Below the pieces are notes generated by a model, which was not told the origin of the DNA, searched no databases, and was given only the letters and a program-made list of their open reading frames with translations. Positions 7,681-17,480 of a DNA stretch of 40,922 nt are shown here, one piece after another. A program made the position numbers and the translations under genes. The stretch lies in the NCBI RefSeq assembly GCF_937873615.1, contig NZ_CALMYP010000054.1, positions 1 through 40,922 of the forward strand. Reading direction: 5' to 3'. How positions within the stretch are numbered: the stretch's first letter is position 1; every line of letters begins with the position of its first letter. This DNA comes from an uncultured Paracoccus sp. (GTDB taxonomy: Bacteria; Pseudomonadota; Alphaproteobacteria; Rhodobacterales; Rhodobacteraceae).

Positions 7681-9825
7681 TCAGCTTTCGGCCGGGGCTT
7701 CCTTCGGCTCGGTGATTTCCGCGCCGGTTTCCTGATCGACCATCTTCATGCCAAGGCGGACCTTGCCACGGTCGTCGAAGCCCAGAAGCTTGACCTTCAC
7801 TTCCTGACCTTCCTTCAGCACCTCGTTCGGGTGGCCAAGGCGCTTGTTGGCGATCTGGGACACATGGACCAGACCGTCGCGCTTGCCGAAGAAGTTCACG
7901 AAGGCGCCGAAATCGACCAGCTTCACCACCTTGCCGGTGTAGATCTGGCCTTCTTCGGGTTCTGCGACGATCGAATGGATCATCTCATAGGCCTTCTTGA
8001 TCGATTCACCATTGGCCGAGGCGATCTTGATGATGCCGTCGTCATTGATGTCGACCTTGGCGCCCGAGACTTCCACGATCTCGCGGATGACCTTGCCGCC
8101 CGAGCCGATGACTTCGCGGATCTTGTCGGTCGGGATCTGCATGGTCTCGATGCGCGGCGCGTGTTCGCTGAACTCGCGCCGGCCTTCGGTCAGGGCCTTG
8201 CCCATCTCGCCCAGGATATGCATCCGGCCGTCTTTTGCCTGCGCGAGCGCCTGGCTCATGATCTCGGGGGTGATCCCGGCGACCTTGATGTCCATCTGCA
8301 GCGAGGTGATGCCGTTCGCGGTGCCGGCGACCTTGAAGTCCATGTCGCCGAGGTGATCCTCGTCGCCGAGGATGTCGGTCAGCACGGCATATTTGCCGTC
8401 ATCTTCCAGGATCAGGCCCATGGCGACACCGGCGACCGGCGCCTTCAGCGGCACGCCCGCATCCATCATCGACAGCGAACCGCCGCAGACCGAAGCCATC
8501 GAGGACGACCCGTTCGATTCGGTGATCTCGGACACGACGCGGATCGTATAGGGGAAATCCGTCGCCGCCGGCAGCACCGCCTGCAGCGCGCGCCATGCCA
8601 GCTTGCCATGGCCGATCTCGCGGCGACCGGGCGAGCCCACGCGGCCAACCTCGCCGACCGAATAGGGCGGGAAGTTGTAATGCAAGAGGAAGTTCGACCG
8701 GAAATTGCCGTGCAGCGCGTCGATGATCTGTTCGTCATCCCCGGTGCCGAGCGTGGTGACCGCGATGGCCTGGGTCTCGCCACGGGTGAACAGGGCCGAG
8801 CCATGGGTGCGCGGCAGGAAGCCGACTTCGCAGTCGATGGGACGCACGGTCCTGGTGTCGCGTCCGTCGATGCGGGCGCCGCCGGCGATCACGTCGCCGC
8901 GCAGAATGCCGGATTCCAGCTTCTTGAGCGCCGAACCCAGGTTCGGATCGGCCAGTTCGTCCTCGGTCAGGCCGTCCTTGACCTTGGCCTTGGCGGCGGC
9001 CACGGCGTCCTGACGGTCGCTCTTGTCCTTGATCGCATAGGCCGCGCGCATGTCGGCCTCGCCCAGCGATTTCACGCGGGCGTAAAGCTCGGAATAATCC
9101 GGCGACTGGAAGTCGAAGGGCTCTTTCGCGGCGGATTCGGCGAGGCTGATGATCAGGTCGATGACCGGCTGCATCTGCTCGTGGCCGAATTTCACCGCGC
9201 CCAGCATTTCTTCCTCGGACAGCTCATAGGCTTCCGATTCGACCATCATCACCGCGTCCTTGGTGCCGGCAACGACCAGATCGAGACGCTGCTCGGGGTT
9301 GTTGCGCAACTGGTCCATGTCCTGAACCTCGGGGTTCAGCACATAGGCGCCATCGGCGAAGCCGACGCGGGCGGCGCCGATCGGGCCCATGAAGGGCACG
9401 CCGGAAATGGTCAGCGCGGCCGAGGCGGCGATCATGGCGACGATATCGGGATCGTTGACCAGATCGTGCGACAGCACCGTGCACATGACCAGAACTTCAT
9501 TCTTGAAGCCCGGCGCGAACAGCGGACGGCAGGGACGGTCGATCAGGCGCGCGGTCAGCGTTTCCTTCTCGGTCGGACGGGCCTCGCGCTTGAAGAAGCC
9601 GCCCGGGATCTTGCCGGCGGCATAGTATTTTTCCTGATAGTGAACCGTCAGCGGGAAGAAATCCTGCCCCGGTTTCGGTTCCTTGGCGAAGGTCACGTTG
9701 GCCATGACGCTGGTCTCGCCCAGAGTGGCGATGACGCTGCCGTCGGCCTGACGCGCAACCTTGCCGGTTTCCAGTGTCAGGGTTTCCTGGCCCCACTGGA
9801 TCGATTTCTTAACTTCTTGAAACAT
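7681..9825 (-). CDS. pnp: Polyribonucleotide nucleotidyltransferase (PNPase)
   Basis: 714 residues, full length. Phosphorolytic 3'-5' exoribonuclease of the degradosome. Domain order: first RNase PH fold (about 10-140), helical domain, second RNase PH fold with the catalytic stretch [17 protein letters not shown] (about 330-500), KH domain with [15 protein letters not shown] (about 560), and S1 domain with [18 protein letters not shown] (about 620-690). GAGAGGAAA lies before the ATG at 9823-9825. It is monocistronic, with the tandem glycosyltransferases behind a stem-loop. Being on the opposite strand to rpsO is unusual. Confidence 0.98.
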   Translation of the reverse strand: MFQEVKKSIQWGQETLTLETGKVARQADGSVIATLGETSVMANVTFAKEPKPGQDFFPLTVHYQEKYYAAGKIPGGFFKREARPTEKETLTARLIDRPCRPLFAPGFKNEVLVMCTVLSHDLVNDPDIVAMIAASAALTISGVPFMGPIGAARVGFADGAYVLNPEVQDMDQLRNNPEQRLDLVVAGTKDAVMMVESEAYELSEEEMLGAVKFGHEQMQPVIDLIISLAESAAKEPFDFQSPDYSELYARVKSLGEADMRAAYAIKDKSDRQDAVAAAKAKVKDGLTEDELADPNLGSALKKLESGILRGDVIAGGARIDGRDTRTVRPIDCEVGFLPRTHGSALFTRGETQAIAVTTLGTGDDEQIIDALHGNFRSNFLLHYNFPPYSVGEVGRVGSPGRREIGHGKLAWRALQAVLPAATDFPYTIRVVSEITESNGSSSMASVCGGSLSMMDAGVPLKAPVAGVAMGLILEDDGKYAVLTDILGDEDHLGDMDFKVAGTANGITSLQMDIKVAGITPEIMSQALAQAKDGRMHILGEMGKALTEGRREFSEHAPRIETMQIPTDKIREVIGSGGKVIREIVEVSGAKVDINDDGIIKIASANGESIKKAYEMIHSIVAEPEEGQIYTGKVVKLVDFGAFVNFFGKRDGLVHVSQIANKRLGHPNEVLKEGQEVKVKLLGFDDRGKVRLGMKMVDQETGAEITEPKEAPAES

Positions 9826-10080
9826 CTGATTTCCTCTCGGGATGCGCCGGCCCTCCGGCCATCCCTCATGTCATATAGCGGCCCCATTGCCGCTGCCCCT
9901 AATCCTTATGCGTCGCCCCGGGGCTGCGGGCATCACGTCACAGATTGAGGGGCCTTACAGGAAATCCACGGGTTTGGGAAGGGAAATGGCGGCACCGCCC
10001 TGAAATCGCTGGCCCTTCGGGATGCGGCGCTTGTGCACCTGCCGCTTGCCGGCGGCGCCGGTGCGCGGCATCATCGGAGC

Positions 10081-10473
10081 ATGTCGCATCCGCCCCTCCA
10101 CAACCCCGATCTTTATCCGCGCCTGCAGATCCGTCTGTATCTGGCGCCCGGCATCTGGCTTGGTCCCGGCAAGGCCGATCTGCTGGAACTGATCGGCGAG
10201 ACCGGCTCGATCTCGGAAGCCGGGCGGCAGATGGGAATGAGCTACAAGCGCGCGTGGTCGCTGGTCGAAGTGTTGAATGCCAGCTTTTCCGCCCCGCTGG
10301 TCGAGCGGGTCCGCGGCGGCGCCGGCGGTGGCGGTGCCCGGCTGACCAATGAGGGGCAGGAGGTTCTGGCGCGGTTCCGGCGCATCTGCGCCGAGGCGCG
10401 GGCGGTGTCGGTAAAGGACAGCGCCGCCCTGATGGCGATGCGGATGCAATCGGACGATGCCGACGAGGCCTGA
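10081..10473 (+). CDS. ModE-like winged-helix regulator (DNA-binding domain only)
   Basis: 130 residues. It matches the N-terminal LysR-like helix-turn-helix domain of ModE: LGPGKADLLELIGETGSISEAGRQMGMSYKRAWSLVEVLN (about 28-67), with the typical MSYKRAW recognition helix. The C-terminal Mop/TOBE domains that bind molybdate are missing, so it is the short form widespread in alphaproteobacteria, probably controlling molybdenum uptake or molybdoenzymes. No mod genes are nearby. The ATG at 10081 follows GGAG closely; an in-frame start at 10033 would add an atypical basic leader. It is divergent from pnp, with 255 bases between them in which no other gene is evident. Confidence 0.85.
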   Translation: MSHPPLHNPDLYPRLQIRLYLAPGIWLGPGKADLLELIGETGSISEAGRQMGMSYKRAWSLVEVLNASFSAPLVERVRGGAGGGGARLTNEGQEVLARFRRICAEARAVSVKDSAALMAMRMQSDDADEA

Positions 10474-10595
10474 TTGGCAAATGGGCGAAATTTCACAACT
10501 CAGGCACGAGATTTGCGGGTTGCGCGTGCAAAAGGGGTGAATGTTCTACTTTCCTGCGAACTTCAGGATCGTTTTTTCGCGCAATCGGGCATGAG

Positions 10596-10627
10596 AAAGG
10601 GCGCCGCGCAGCCGCCCGGCGCCCCTT
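10596..10627. terminator. GC stem-loop between the ModE-like gene and the 42-residue gene
   Basis: GGGCGCCG / CGGCGCCC, 8 bp with a 10-base loop, flanked by AAA and CCTT. It lies between two convergent genes and could end either, but a clear T-run is lacking. A run of six Ts lies 20 bases before it. Confidence 0.5.
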
Positions 10628-10660
10628 AGAAGATGACAGTCCTGCACCAATTAACGAGAT

Positions 10661-10789
10661 TTACTTGCTGACCGGCTTGCCCTGAAAGGTCTTGTCACCA
10701 ACACGGATGACGATGTCGCCTGTGTCGGTCACGCGTTCGAACAAGCCCTGGACCGAGATGTAACTACCGATAGTGATGGTGCGAATCAT
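10661..10789 (-). CDS. Small conserved-looking protein, 42 residues
   Basis: The frame reads MIRTITIGSYISVQGLFERV...GDKTFQGKPVSK, ending TAA at 10661-10663. GAGGGAG lies 8 bases before the ATG (10787-10789), the coding stretch ends just before a GC stem-loop, and the composition is that of a compact beta protein (alternating hydrophobics, no membrane helix). I recall short proteins beginning MIRTITIGS from Rhodobacterales genomes, usually left as hypothetical; I cannot verify that here. It sits in a 430-base stretch that would otherwise be empty. Function unknown; a small barrel binding RNA or a protein partner is possible but speculative. Confidence 0.7.
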   Translation of the reverse strand: MIRTITIGSYISVQGLFERVTDTGDIVIRVGDKTFQGKPVSK

Positions 10790-10901
10790 GATTCTTTCTC
10801 CCTCGGACCTATACTATTAGATAGTTTTTCAGGAAATTGGTTAAGAAAATGAGGCAAACGGAACAGTTTATTGACTGGCGCTCAAGGAAGTGACAAAAAT
10901 A

Positions 10902-11300
10902 TCATAGCCATGCCTGAATCATCGGGATAAGGGGCAGATCCGCCGGTGGCATATTGTAATTCCTGAGATCCTGAGATTTCGCCCAGGCGAATCGCTGCCC
11001 CTCCATCGGCTGGACGATGCCCTTCCAGCGCCGGCAGGCGAAAAGCGGCATCAGCAGGTGAAAGTCGTCATAGCTGTGGCTGGCGAAGGTCAGCGGCGCG
11101 AGGCAGGAGGTCTCGGTGTCGATGGCCAGTTCCTCGTGCAACTCGCGGATCAGCGCGGTTTCGGGGGTCTCGCCCGGCTCGACCTTGCCGCCGGGAAATT
11201 CCCACAGCCCGGCCATGGACTTGCCTTCGGGACGCTGCGCCAGCAGCACGCGGCCATCGGCGTCGATCAGCGCGACGGCGGCAACGAGAACGATCTTCAT
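10902..11300 (-). CDS. mutT: 8-oxo-dGTP diphosphatase, MutT-type Nudix hydrolase
   Basis: 132 residues. Cleans the nucleotide pool of 8-oxo-dGTP, avoiding A:T to C:G mutation. The Nudix box GGKVEPGETPETALIRELHEELAI (about 37-60) has all metal-binding glutamates; the usual glycine near its end is alanine, which is common in this group. Before it is the GLWEFPGG motif typical of MutT. The ATG at 11298-11300 is chosen because upstream in-frame codons overlap the argJ stem-loop. It follows argJ by 50 bases with a terminator-like stem between, an argJ-mutT order found in other Rhodobacterales. Confidence 0.92.
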   Translation of the reverse strand: MKIVLVAAVALIDADGRVLLAQRPEGKSMAGLWEFPGGKVEPGETPETALIRELHEELAIDTETSCLAPLTFASHSYDDFHLLMPLFACRRWKGIVQPMEGQRFAWAKSQDLRNYNMPPADLPLIPMIQAWL

Positions 11301-11325
11301 CGGGAAATCCTTGGAAAAACAACCA

Positions 11326-11345
11326 GCGGGGGCCGAAGCCCCCGC
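11326..11345 (-). terminator. Terminator-like stem between argJ and mutT
   Basis: GCGGGGGC / GCCCCCGC, 8 bp with a 4-base loop, located just after the argJ stop; on the minus strand it is followed by TGGTTGTTTTT. It could reduce read-through into mutT. Confidence 0.7.
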
Positions 11346-11350
11346 CTGTG

Positions 11351-12742
11351 TCAAGACCGGTAATCGGCGTTGATGTCGATATAGCGATGGGTCAGATCGC
11401 AGGTCCAGACCGTGCGCGCGGCGGTGCCGAGGCCCAGATCGACCCCGATCACCAGCCGGTCGCGCTTCATATAGGCGCTGGCCTGGCTTTCGTCATAGCC
11501 GGGCGCGCGCCAGCCGTTCTCGGCCACCACCAGATCGCCGAAGCGGATGGTCAGCCGGTCGCGGTCGGCCTTGGCGCCGGACTTGCCGACGGCCATGACC
11601 ACGCGGCCCCAATTGGCATCCTCGCCGGCGATGGCGGTCTTGACCAGCGGCGAATTGGCGATGGCCATGGCGACCTTGTGGGCGTCGGCGGGGCTGGCGG
11701 CGCCAGTCACCTGAACCTCGACGAATTTCGTCGCGCCTTCGCCGTCCATGACGACCTGCTGGGCGAGATCGAGCATCACCCGACCCAGCCCGTCCGCGAA
11801 GGCCCGCGCCTCGCGCGCGCGCAGGTCGGTCAGGGGCGCGGCCTTCGATTGCCCGGTCGCGGCCAGGATCAGCGCGTCCGATGTCGAGGTGTCGCTGTCG
11901 ACGGTGATGGCGTTGAAGCTGTCATCGACCTGCTTCGACAGGATCTTCTGCAGCAGCTCCGGCGCGATCTTCGCATCGGTGAACAGATAGACCAGCATCG
12001 TCGCCATGTCCGGCGCGATCATGCCCGAGCCCTTGGCGATGCCGGCGATATGGATCGGGCCGGCCTCGGTCTCGATCACGGCGCTGGCGCCCTTCGGGAA
12101 GGTGTCCGTGGTCATGATGGCGCGCGCGGCAGCGGCGGCGGCGCCGGCATCCAGTGCTGCCGTCGCCTCGCCGAGGGTGGCGGTGATCCGCTCCCACGGC
12201 AGGGGCTCGCCGATCACCCCGGTCGAGGAGGTGAAGACCCGTGCGGCCGGCACAGACAGTGCGGCGGCGGCGGCTTCGGCCACCTTGTCGACGGCGGCCT
12301 GACCGGCGGCGCCGGTGAAGGCATTGGCATTGCCGGAATTGACGACGATGGCCGCGCCTTTCGAAAGGTCCTGCTTGCCGGCCAGCTTGGCCTGACAATC
12401 GAGAACGCAGGCCGCCCGCGTCGAGGAGCGCGTGAACACCCCGGCAATGGCGGTGCCGGGGGCCAGCCGGGCCAGCATCACATCGGTTCGGCCCTTGTAT
12501 TTCACCCCGGCAGCGGCCGAGGCGAACTCGACACCGGCAATGACCGGCAGGTCGGGGAAACTCGCCGGCGCCAGCGGCGAGACCTGCGGGCCGGTGCTGA
12601 CCAGCATTGTCGCGGCCTTCTTCGCGACGATCGGCTTGGCGCTGACCTTTCTGGCGGCCTTGGACTTGTCGGACTTCTTGCCCTTCTTGTCCTTCTTCTT
12701 GCCGCCGTCCTTGACCTTATCCTTCTGTCTTTCCTTGGCCAT
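11351..12742 (-). CDS. argJ: Bifunctional glutamate N-acetyltransferase / acetylglutamate synthase with Lys-rich N-terminus
   Basis: 463 residues. ArgJ transfers the acetyl group from N-acetylornithine to glutamate, so the arginine pathway runs as a cycle, and may also make acetylglutamate. The proenzyme self-cleaves before a threonine in KGSGMIAPDMATMLVY (about residue 240); the residues GNANAFTG and SSTGVIGEPL are typical. The first ~45 residues are an unusual extension with about twenty lysines (MAKERQKDKVKDGGKKKDK...), after which the enzyme domain begins at VSPLAPASFPDLPVIAG. The ATG overlaps the stop of the PpiC gene as TAATG, so translation is coupled; an internal methionine (residue 46) could be an alternative start. 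Confidence 0.95.
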   Translation of the reverse strand: MAKERQKDKVKDGGKKKDKKGKKSDKSKAARKVSAKPIVAKKAATMLVSTGPQVSPLAPASFPDLPVIAGVEFASAAAGVKYKGRTDVMLARLAPGTAIAGVFTRSSTRAACVLDCQAKLAGKQDLSKGAAIVVNSGNANAFTGAAGQAAVDKVAEAAAAALSVPAARVFTSSTGVIGEPLPWERITATLGEATAALDAGAAAAAARAIMTTDTFPKGASAVIETEAGPIHIAGIAKGSGMIAPDMATMLVYLFTDAKIAPELLQKILSKQVDDSFNAITVDSDTSTSDALILAATGQSKAAPLTDLRAREARAFADGLGRVMLDLAQQVVMDGEGATKFVEVQVTGAASPADAHKVAMAIANSPLVKTAIAGEDANWGRVVMAVGKSGAKADRDRLTIRFGDLVVAENGWRAPGYDESQASAYMKRDRLVIGVDLGLGTAARTVWTCDLTHRYIDINADYRS

Positions 12743-13581
12743 TACTCTTGAACCCCCAGAATATCCTGATCGAGAACCGTCGGATCTATGCCTTCGATGC
12801 GTTCGACCGCCGCTTCGCCCGAGATACGCTCGATCTCGGCAGAGACCTTCTCGCGGCGGACCTGCTGGACCAATGCGTCGCGGATCTCCTCAACGGTCGG
12901 CGGGGTCATCTCGCGGGTTTCGTTCAGCTTGATGACATGCCAGCCGAATTGCGACTGGACCGGCGCGGTCGAGGTGGTGCCGGGCTCCATCGCCGCCACG
13001 GCCTCGGAAAACTCGGGGACCATGCGATCGGCGGTGAACCAGCCCAGATCGCCGCCGCTCGGCGCCGAGCCGGTATCGGTCGAACGCTCCGCAGCCAGCT
13101 TGGTGAAATCGCCGCCATTGTTCAGTTCCTCGATCACGGCCTTCGCGTCATCTTCGCTTTCCAGCAGGATATGATCGGCATCATATTCGGTGATCGGCGT
13201 ATCGGCGGGGAAGGCCATGGCATAGGCGGCCTCGATCTCGGCATCGGTCGGTTCGAAATCGGCGACACGCTCCATCACCGAACGGACCAGGTAGTCGCGG
13301 CGCTGATTGGCCAGGAAGGCACGGTCGAGTGCGGTCAGTTCCTTCTCGCCCTCATTGGCCAAGGCGGCCTGACGGATCATCTCGTCCAGCAGCACGTTCC
13401 ACAGATCGGCCGCGGGCACCTGCGCCATCTCGGGCGGCATGGTCAGCTTCAGTGCTGCCATCTGGCCAAGGGTGATTTCCGTGTCGCCGACCTTGGCGAC
13501 GACGGTGTCGGCATCCTGCGCGAAGGCGGGGGCGGTCAGGGTGGCGATCAGGGTCAGTGCGGTTGCGGTGCGTTTGAACAT
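12742..13581 (-). CDS. Periplasmic PpiC-type peptidyl-prolyl isomerase
   Basis: 279 residues. Starts with a classic Sec signal peptide (MFKRTATALTLIATLTAPAFA, cleavage before QDADT). An N-terminal SurA/PrsA-like helical part is followed by a parvulin domain at about 135-230 (ADHILLESEDDAKAVIEEL, SGGDLGWFTADRMVPEFSEAV, VQSQFGWHVIKL). It should help fold exported proteins in the periplasm, and it lies back-to-back with secA, the export motor. The ATG at 13579-13581 gives the intact signal peptide. Its stop overlaps the argJ start (TAATG). Family identity is sure; the exact orthologue is not. Confidence 0.9.
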   Translation of the reverse strand: MFKRTATALTLIATLTAPAFAQDADTVVAKVGDTEITLGQMAALKLTMPPEMAQVPAADLWNVLLDEMIRQAALANEGEKELTALDRAFLANQRRDYLVRSVMERVADFEPTDAEIEAAYAMAFPADTPITEYDADHILLESEDDAKAVIEELNNGGDFTKLAAERSTDTGSAPSGGDLGWFTADRMVPEFSEAVAAMEPGTTSTAPVQSQFGWHVIKLNETREMTPPTVEEIRDALVQQVRREKVSAEIERISGEAAVERIEGIDPTVLDQDILGVQE

Positions 13582-13635
13582 GGGGATTTCCTTGAAGATA
13601 AGCCCCGCCGGGGCGCGGCAATAAGGGGGCAAGCG

Positions 13636-13664
13636 TTGACACTGCATGGTCGCGGGCCTACATC
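13636..13664 (+). promoter_or_regulatory. secA: Candidate sigma-70 promoter of secA
   Basis: A perfect -35 box TTGACA (13636-13641), 17 bases, then TACATC (13659-13664) as -10. It would give a leader of about 115 bases before the secA start. Lies in the divergent secA/ppiC gap. Confidence 0.55.
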
Positions 13665-13784
13665 CGGCGCAACCGAAAAGGCGCGCCCGCGCCGTTTATT
13701 CCCTGCACTGATACGGCAGGACGGACGGTCCGGGCAAGGGGCCGGTGCCCGCGCCTTTCCCGCAACGAGACGGCCGGAGTGATC

Positions 13785-16490
13785 ATGCTGGGTCTAGGTA
13801 ATTTGGCGAAGAAGGTCTTTGGGACACCCAATGACCGTAAGGTAAAGGCGGCCCGTCCGCTGGTGGCAAAGATCAACGCGCTGGAACCCGAGGTTCAGGC
13901 CCGCTCTGACGAAGAGTTGATCGCCAAGACCCGCGAGTTGCAGGGGCGCGCGCAGGCTGGCGCCGATCTGGACGATCTGCTGGTCGAGGCCTTTGCCAAT
14001 TGCCGAGAGGCTGCGCGTCGCGCCCTTGGCCTGCGCGCCTTCGACACCCAGCTGATGGGCGGGATCTTCCTGCATGAGGGCAATATCGCCGAGATGAAGA
14101 CCGGCGAGGGCAAGACCCTTGTCGCCACCTTCCCGGCCTATCTGAACGCGCTTGCCGGCAAGGGCGTGCATGTCGTTACCGTCAACGATTACCTCGCCAA
14201 GCGCGACGCGGAATGGATGGGCAAGGTCTTCGCCCATCTCGGCATGACCACCGGCGTCGTCTATCCCTTCCAGCAGGACGAGGAAAAGCGTCAGGCCTAT
14301 CAGGCCGATGTCACCTATGCGACGAATAACGAGCTTGGCTTCGACTATCTGCGCGACAACATGAAGGGCTCGGTCGAGCAGATGGTTCAGCGCGACCATT
14401 TCTTCGCCATCGTCGACGAGGTGGACAGCATCCTGATCGACGAGGCGCGGACGCCGCTGATCATCTCGGGGCCGTCTCAGGACCGCAGCGAGCTTTACGT
14501 CACGCTGAACGAATTCATCCCGCAACTGACGGATGAGGATTTCAAGCTGGACGAAAAGGCCCGCAATGCCACCTTCACCGAAGAGGGCAACGAGAAGATG
14601 GAGCAACTGCTGAGCCGGGCGGGCGTGCTGCCCGAGGGCCAGACGCTCTATGACCCGGAATCGACGACCATCGTTCACCACGCCAACCAGGCGCTGCGCG
14701 CCCACAAGCTGTTCCAGCGCGACCAGAATTACATGGTCCAGAATGGCGAGGTGGTGCTGATCGACGAATTCACCGGCCGCGCCATGAAGGGCCGCCGGCT
14801 GTCGGACGGGCTGCATCAGGCGATCGAGGCCAAGGAAGGCGTGGCCATTCAGGCCGAAAACGTGACCCTGGCCAGCGTGACCTTCCAGAACTATTTCCGG
14901 CTTTACGATAAGCTGGGCGGCATGACCGGCACCGCCGCCACCGAGGCCGAGGAATTCGCCGATATCTACAAGCTTGGCGTGGTCGAGGTGCCGACCAACC
15001 GGCCGGTGGCGCGGGTCGATGAACATGACCGCGTCTATCGCACCGGGGCCGAGAAATACGCCGCCGTGATCGAGGCCATTCAGGAGGCCCATGCCAAGGG
15101 CCAGCCGACCCTTGTCGGCACCACCAGCGTCGAGAAATCGGAAATGCTTTCGCAGATGCTGACCCAGGCCGGCATTGCGCATAACGTGCTGAACGCCCGC
15201 CAGCACGAGCAGGAGGCCTATATCGTCGCCGAGGCCGGCAAGCCCGGCGCGGTGACCATCGCCACCAACATGGCCGGGCGCGGCACCGACATTCAGCTTG
15301 GCGGCAATGTCGAGATGAAGGTGATGCAGGCGCTTGCCGCCGATCCCGAGGCCCATCCCGACGAGCTGCGCGCGAAGATCGAGGCCGAACATGCCGCCGA
15401 CAAGGAAAAGGTCCTTGGCGCGGGCGGGCTGTTCGTGCTGGCGACCGAGCGCCATGAAAGCCGGCGCATCGACAACCAGCTGCGTGGTCGCTCGGGCCGG
15501 CAGGGCGATCCGGGGCGATCACTGTTCTTCCTCTCGCTGGAAGACGACCTGATGCGGATCTTCGGCTCGGAACGGCTGGATGCGGTGCTGTCGCGGCTGG
15601 GGATGAAGGAAGGCGAGGCCATCGTTCATCCTTGGGTCAACAAGTCGCTGGAGCGCGCCCAGGCCAAGGTCGAGGGCCGCAACTTCGACATCCGCAAGCA
15701 ATTGCTGAAATTCGACGATGTCATGAACGATCAGCGCAAGGCCATCTTCAGCCAGCGCCGCGAGATCATGGACAGCGAGGAAGTGGGCGAGGTCGCCGCC
15801 GACATGCGCCATCAGGTCATCGACGATATGGTCGACGAACACCTGCCGCCGCGCGCCTATGCCGAGCAATGGGACGTGGCCGGGCTGAAAAAGGCCGTGG
15901 TCGAGCAGCTGAACATGAACCTGCCGGTCGACGAATGGGCGGCCGAAGACGGCGTCGATCAGGCGGTGATGCTGGAACGCATCGCCGATGCGACCGATGC
16001 CTACATGACCCAGAAAGAGGCCGATTTCGGCCCCGAGACCATGCGCCAGATCGAAAAGCAGATCCTGTTGCAGACCATCGACCAGAAATGGCGCGATCAC
16101 CTGCTGACGCTGGAACATCTGCGCTCGGTCGTGGGCTTCCGGGGCTATGCGCAGCGCGATCCCCTGTCGGAATACAAGACCGAGGGTTTCCAGCTGTTCG
16201 AATCGATGCTGGACGGGCTGCGCGCCGACGTGACCCAGCAGCTCGGCCGCATCCGCCCGCTGACCGAGGAAGAACGGGCGCAGATGCTGCGCCAGTATCA
16301 GGAACAGCAGGCCCAGCAACAGCAGCAGATGACGCCCTCGCATCAAGAGGCCGAAGGCGGCGAGGCTTCGGCCCATGCGCCGGGCTTCGACGAGACCGAT
16401 CCGGCGACCTGGGGCAATCCTTCGCGCAACGATCCTTGCCCCTGCGGCTCGGGCAAGAAGTTCAAGCATTGCCACGGCGCTCTGGCCTGA
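13785..16490 (+). CDS. secA: Protein translocase ATPase SecA
   Basis: 901 residues. Motor that pushes unfolded preproteins through SecYEG. Walker A is MKTGEGKT (104-111), the DEAD-like box is [17 protein letters not shown] (about 206-222), the second nucleotide fold contains [13 protein letters not shown] and the arginine finger region [13 protein letters not shown]. The C-terminal tail ends with the zinc motif [14 protein letters not shown], which binds SecB and phospholipid. A glutamine-rich linker precedes it. ATG at 13785 has GGAG five bases upstream; a GTG at 13779 is in frame but sits inside that site. It is transcribed alone; rimI ends 4 bases after it on the other strand. Confidence 0.98.
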   Translation: MLGLGNLAKKVFGTPNDRKVKAARPLVAKINALEPEVQARSDEELIAKTRELQGRAQAGADLDDLLVEAFANCREAARRALGLRAFDTQLMGGIFLHEGNIAEMKTGEGKTLVATFPAYLNALAGKGVHVVTVNDYLAKRDAEWMGKVFAHLGMTTGVVYPFQQDEEKRQAYQADVTYATNNELGFDYLRDNMKGSVEQMVQRDHFFAIVDEVDSILIDEARTPLIISGPSQDRSELYVTLNEFIPQLTDEDFKLDEKARNATFTEEGNEKMEQLLSRAGVLPEGQTLYDPESTTIVHHANQALRAHKLFQRDQNYMVQNGEVVLIDEFTGRAMKGRRLSDGLHQAIEAKEGVAIQAENVTLASVTFQNYFRLYDKLGGMTGTAATEAEEFADIYKLGVVEVPTNRPVARVDEHDRVYRTGAEKYAAVIEAIQEAHAKGQPTLVGTTSVEKSEMLSQMLTQAGIAHNVLNARQHEQEAYIVAEAGKPGAVTIATNMAGRGTDIQLGGNVEMKVMQALAADPEAHPDELRAKIEAEHAADKEKVLGAGGLFVLATERHESRRIDNQLRGRSGRQGDPGRSLFFLSLEDDLMRIFGSERLDAVLSRLGMKEGEAIVHPWVNKSLERAQAKVEGRNFDIRKQLLKFDDVMNDQRKAIFSQRREIMDSEEVGEVAADMRHQVIDDMVDEHLPPRAYAEQWDVAGLKKAVVEQLNMNLPVDEWAAEDGVDQAVMLERIADATDAYMTQKEADFGPETMRQIEKQILLQTIDQKWRDHLLTLEHLRSVVGFRGYAQRDPLSEYKTEGFQLFESMLDGLRADVTQQLGRIRPLTEEERAQMLRQYQEQQAQQQQQMTPSHQEAEGGEASAHAPGFDETDPATWGNPSRNDPCPCGSGKKFKHCHGALA

Positions 16491-16494
16491 CGGC

Positions 16495-16893
16495 TTAAAG
16501 CGGTTTTAGCATCACCACGGCATCGGTGCCGCCGCCATAGTAATCGCGGCGGCATCCTGCATTCTGCCAGCCCTTGCCCGCATAAAGCGCCTGCGCGGCG
16601 GCATTGTCGCTGGCGACCTCCAGAAAGGCGGTCGCGGCACCGCGCGCCTGTGCCTGCGTCTCGAACCCGGTCAGCAGGGCGGCGCCGATGCCCCGGCGGC
16701 GGGCTTCGGGCGCTATGGCGAGGGTCAGCAGTTCGGCTTCGTCAAGGATGGTGCGGCCAAGCAGGAAGCCGGATTCGCGCATCAGCAGGAAATTCGCCGG
16801 ATCGGCCAGCAGGGCCTGGAATTCAGCCGCATTCCACGGGCGCGGGCGGGTGAAGCATATGGCGTGAAGCCGGGCCAGTTCCTCGGGCGTCAT
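16495..16893 (-). CDS. rimI: Ribosomal-protein-alanine N-acetyltransferase RimI-like
   Basis: 132-residue GNAT enzyme. RimI acetylates the N-terminal alanine of ribosomal protein S18. The acetyl-CoA loop is RRRGIGAALL (about 65-74), followed by FLEVASDNAAAQALYAGKGWQNAG, with the tyrosine typical of RimI. Its ATG overlaps the tsaB stop by four bases (16890-16893), and tsaB-rimI pairing is widespread, which supports the name over other GNAT functions. Confidence 0.9.
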   Translation of the reverse strand: MTPEELARLHAICFTRPRPWNAAEFQALLADPANFLLMRESGFLLGRTILDEAELLTLAIAPEARRRGIGAALLTGFETQAQARGAATAFLEVASDNAAAQALYAGKGWQNAGCRRDYYGGGTDAVVMLKPL

Positions 16894-17480
16894 GGCAGGA
16901 TGACGGGGCCCCGGTCGCGCGCCGGGGCGGCATCGGCGGGGCGCAGATAGATCGGCGCCGGGCGCGGCTGCGGGCTGGCACTGCGGGCGCGGGCGAGGCG
17001 GGCGATGCCTTCGGCCATGCCGATGTGCGGGCTCAGGACCGGCGGGCCGGGGGGCAGGGCGTCCAGCGGGTCCTGCCGGGGCTGGCTGGGCGTGTCATCG
17101 CCGAAATCCTGCCAGATCGCCATGTCGCGGCGTCCCGGAATGACGATCCGGCAGGGGCGGGGCAGGCCGAAGGCAAGCGCCTCGGGCGCGCCGATGCCGA
17201 TGGCGGGAATGCCGAGCGACAGCGCCAGCCCACGCGCGGCGGCGACCGAGATGCGGATGCCGGTGAAGTTCCCGGGGCCGGTGCCGACCCCGATCAGCGC
17301 CAGATCGCGCCAGCCGATGCCGGCCTCGGCCAGCAATTCCTCGATCAGCGGCATCAGGCGTTCGGCCTGACCTTTCGCCATCTCCTCCTGCCGGGTGGTC
17401 AGCAGGGTCTCGCCCGACAGCAAAGCGGCCGCGCAATGCGCGGCCGATGTGTCGAAGCCGAGGGTCAGGGCCTCAGGCAA
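16890..17480 (-). CDS. tsaB: tRNA threonylcarbamoyladenosine biosynthesis protein TsaB
   Basis: 196 residues. Partner of TsaD and TsaE in making t6A37 on ANN-decoding tRNAs. The N-terminal actin-like half is clear: LTLGFDTSAAHCAAALL, then LIGVGTGPGNFTGIRISVAAARGLAL (about 63-88), the dimer interface with TsaD. The C-terminal half is poorly conserved, Pro/Arg-rich, as usual. It overlaps nfuA by eight bases upstream and rimI by four downstream, so nfuA-tsaB-rimI is one operon. Confidence 0.93.
   Translation of the reverse strand: MPEALTLGFDTSAAHCAAALLSGETLLTTRQEEMAKGQAERLMPLIEELLAEAGIGWRDLALIGVGTGPGNFTGIRISVAAARGLALSLGIPAIGIGAPEALAFGLPRPCRIVIPGRRDMAIWQDFGDDTPSQPRQDPLDALPPGPPVLSPHIGMAEGIARLARARSASPQPRPAPIYLRPADAAPARDRGPVILP

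Noticed and set aside
7522-9948. 808-codon open frame on the plus strand opposite pnp
   Set aside because: It is the antisense of pnp in a GC-rich genome; the product is low in complexity (His/Asp/Gly/Arg rich) and has no recognisable domain.
9955-10074. 39-codon basic peptide frame (MMPRTGAAGKRQVHKRR...) on the minus strand upstream of pnp
   Set aside because: Possible, but no ribosome binding site, no known family and it overlaps the leader of the ModE-like gene; too weak to call.
13794-15455. 553-codon open frame opposite secA
   Set aside because: Antisense shadow of secA with repetitive Leu/Gly/His composition and no family features.
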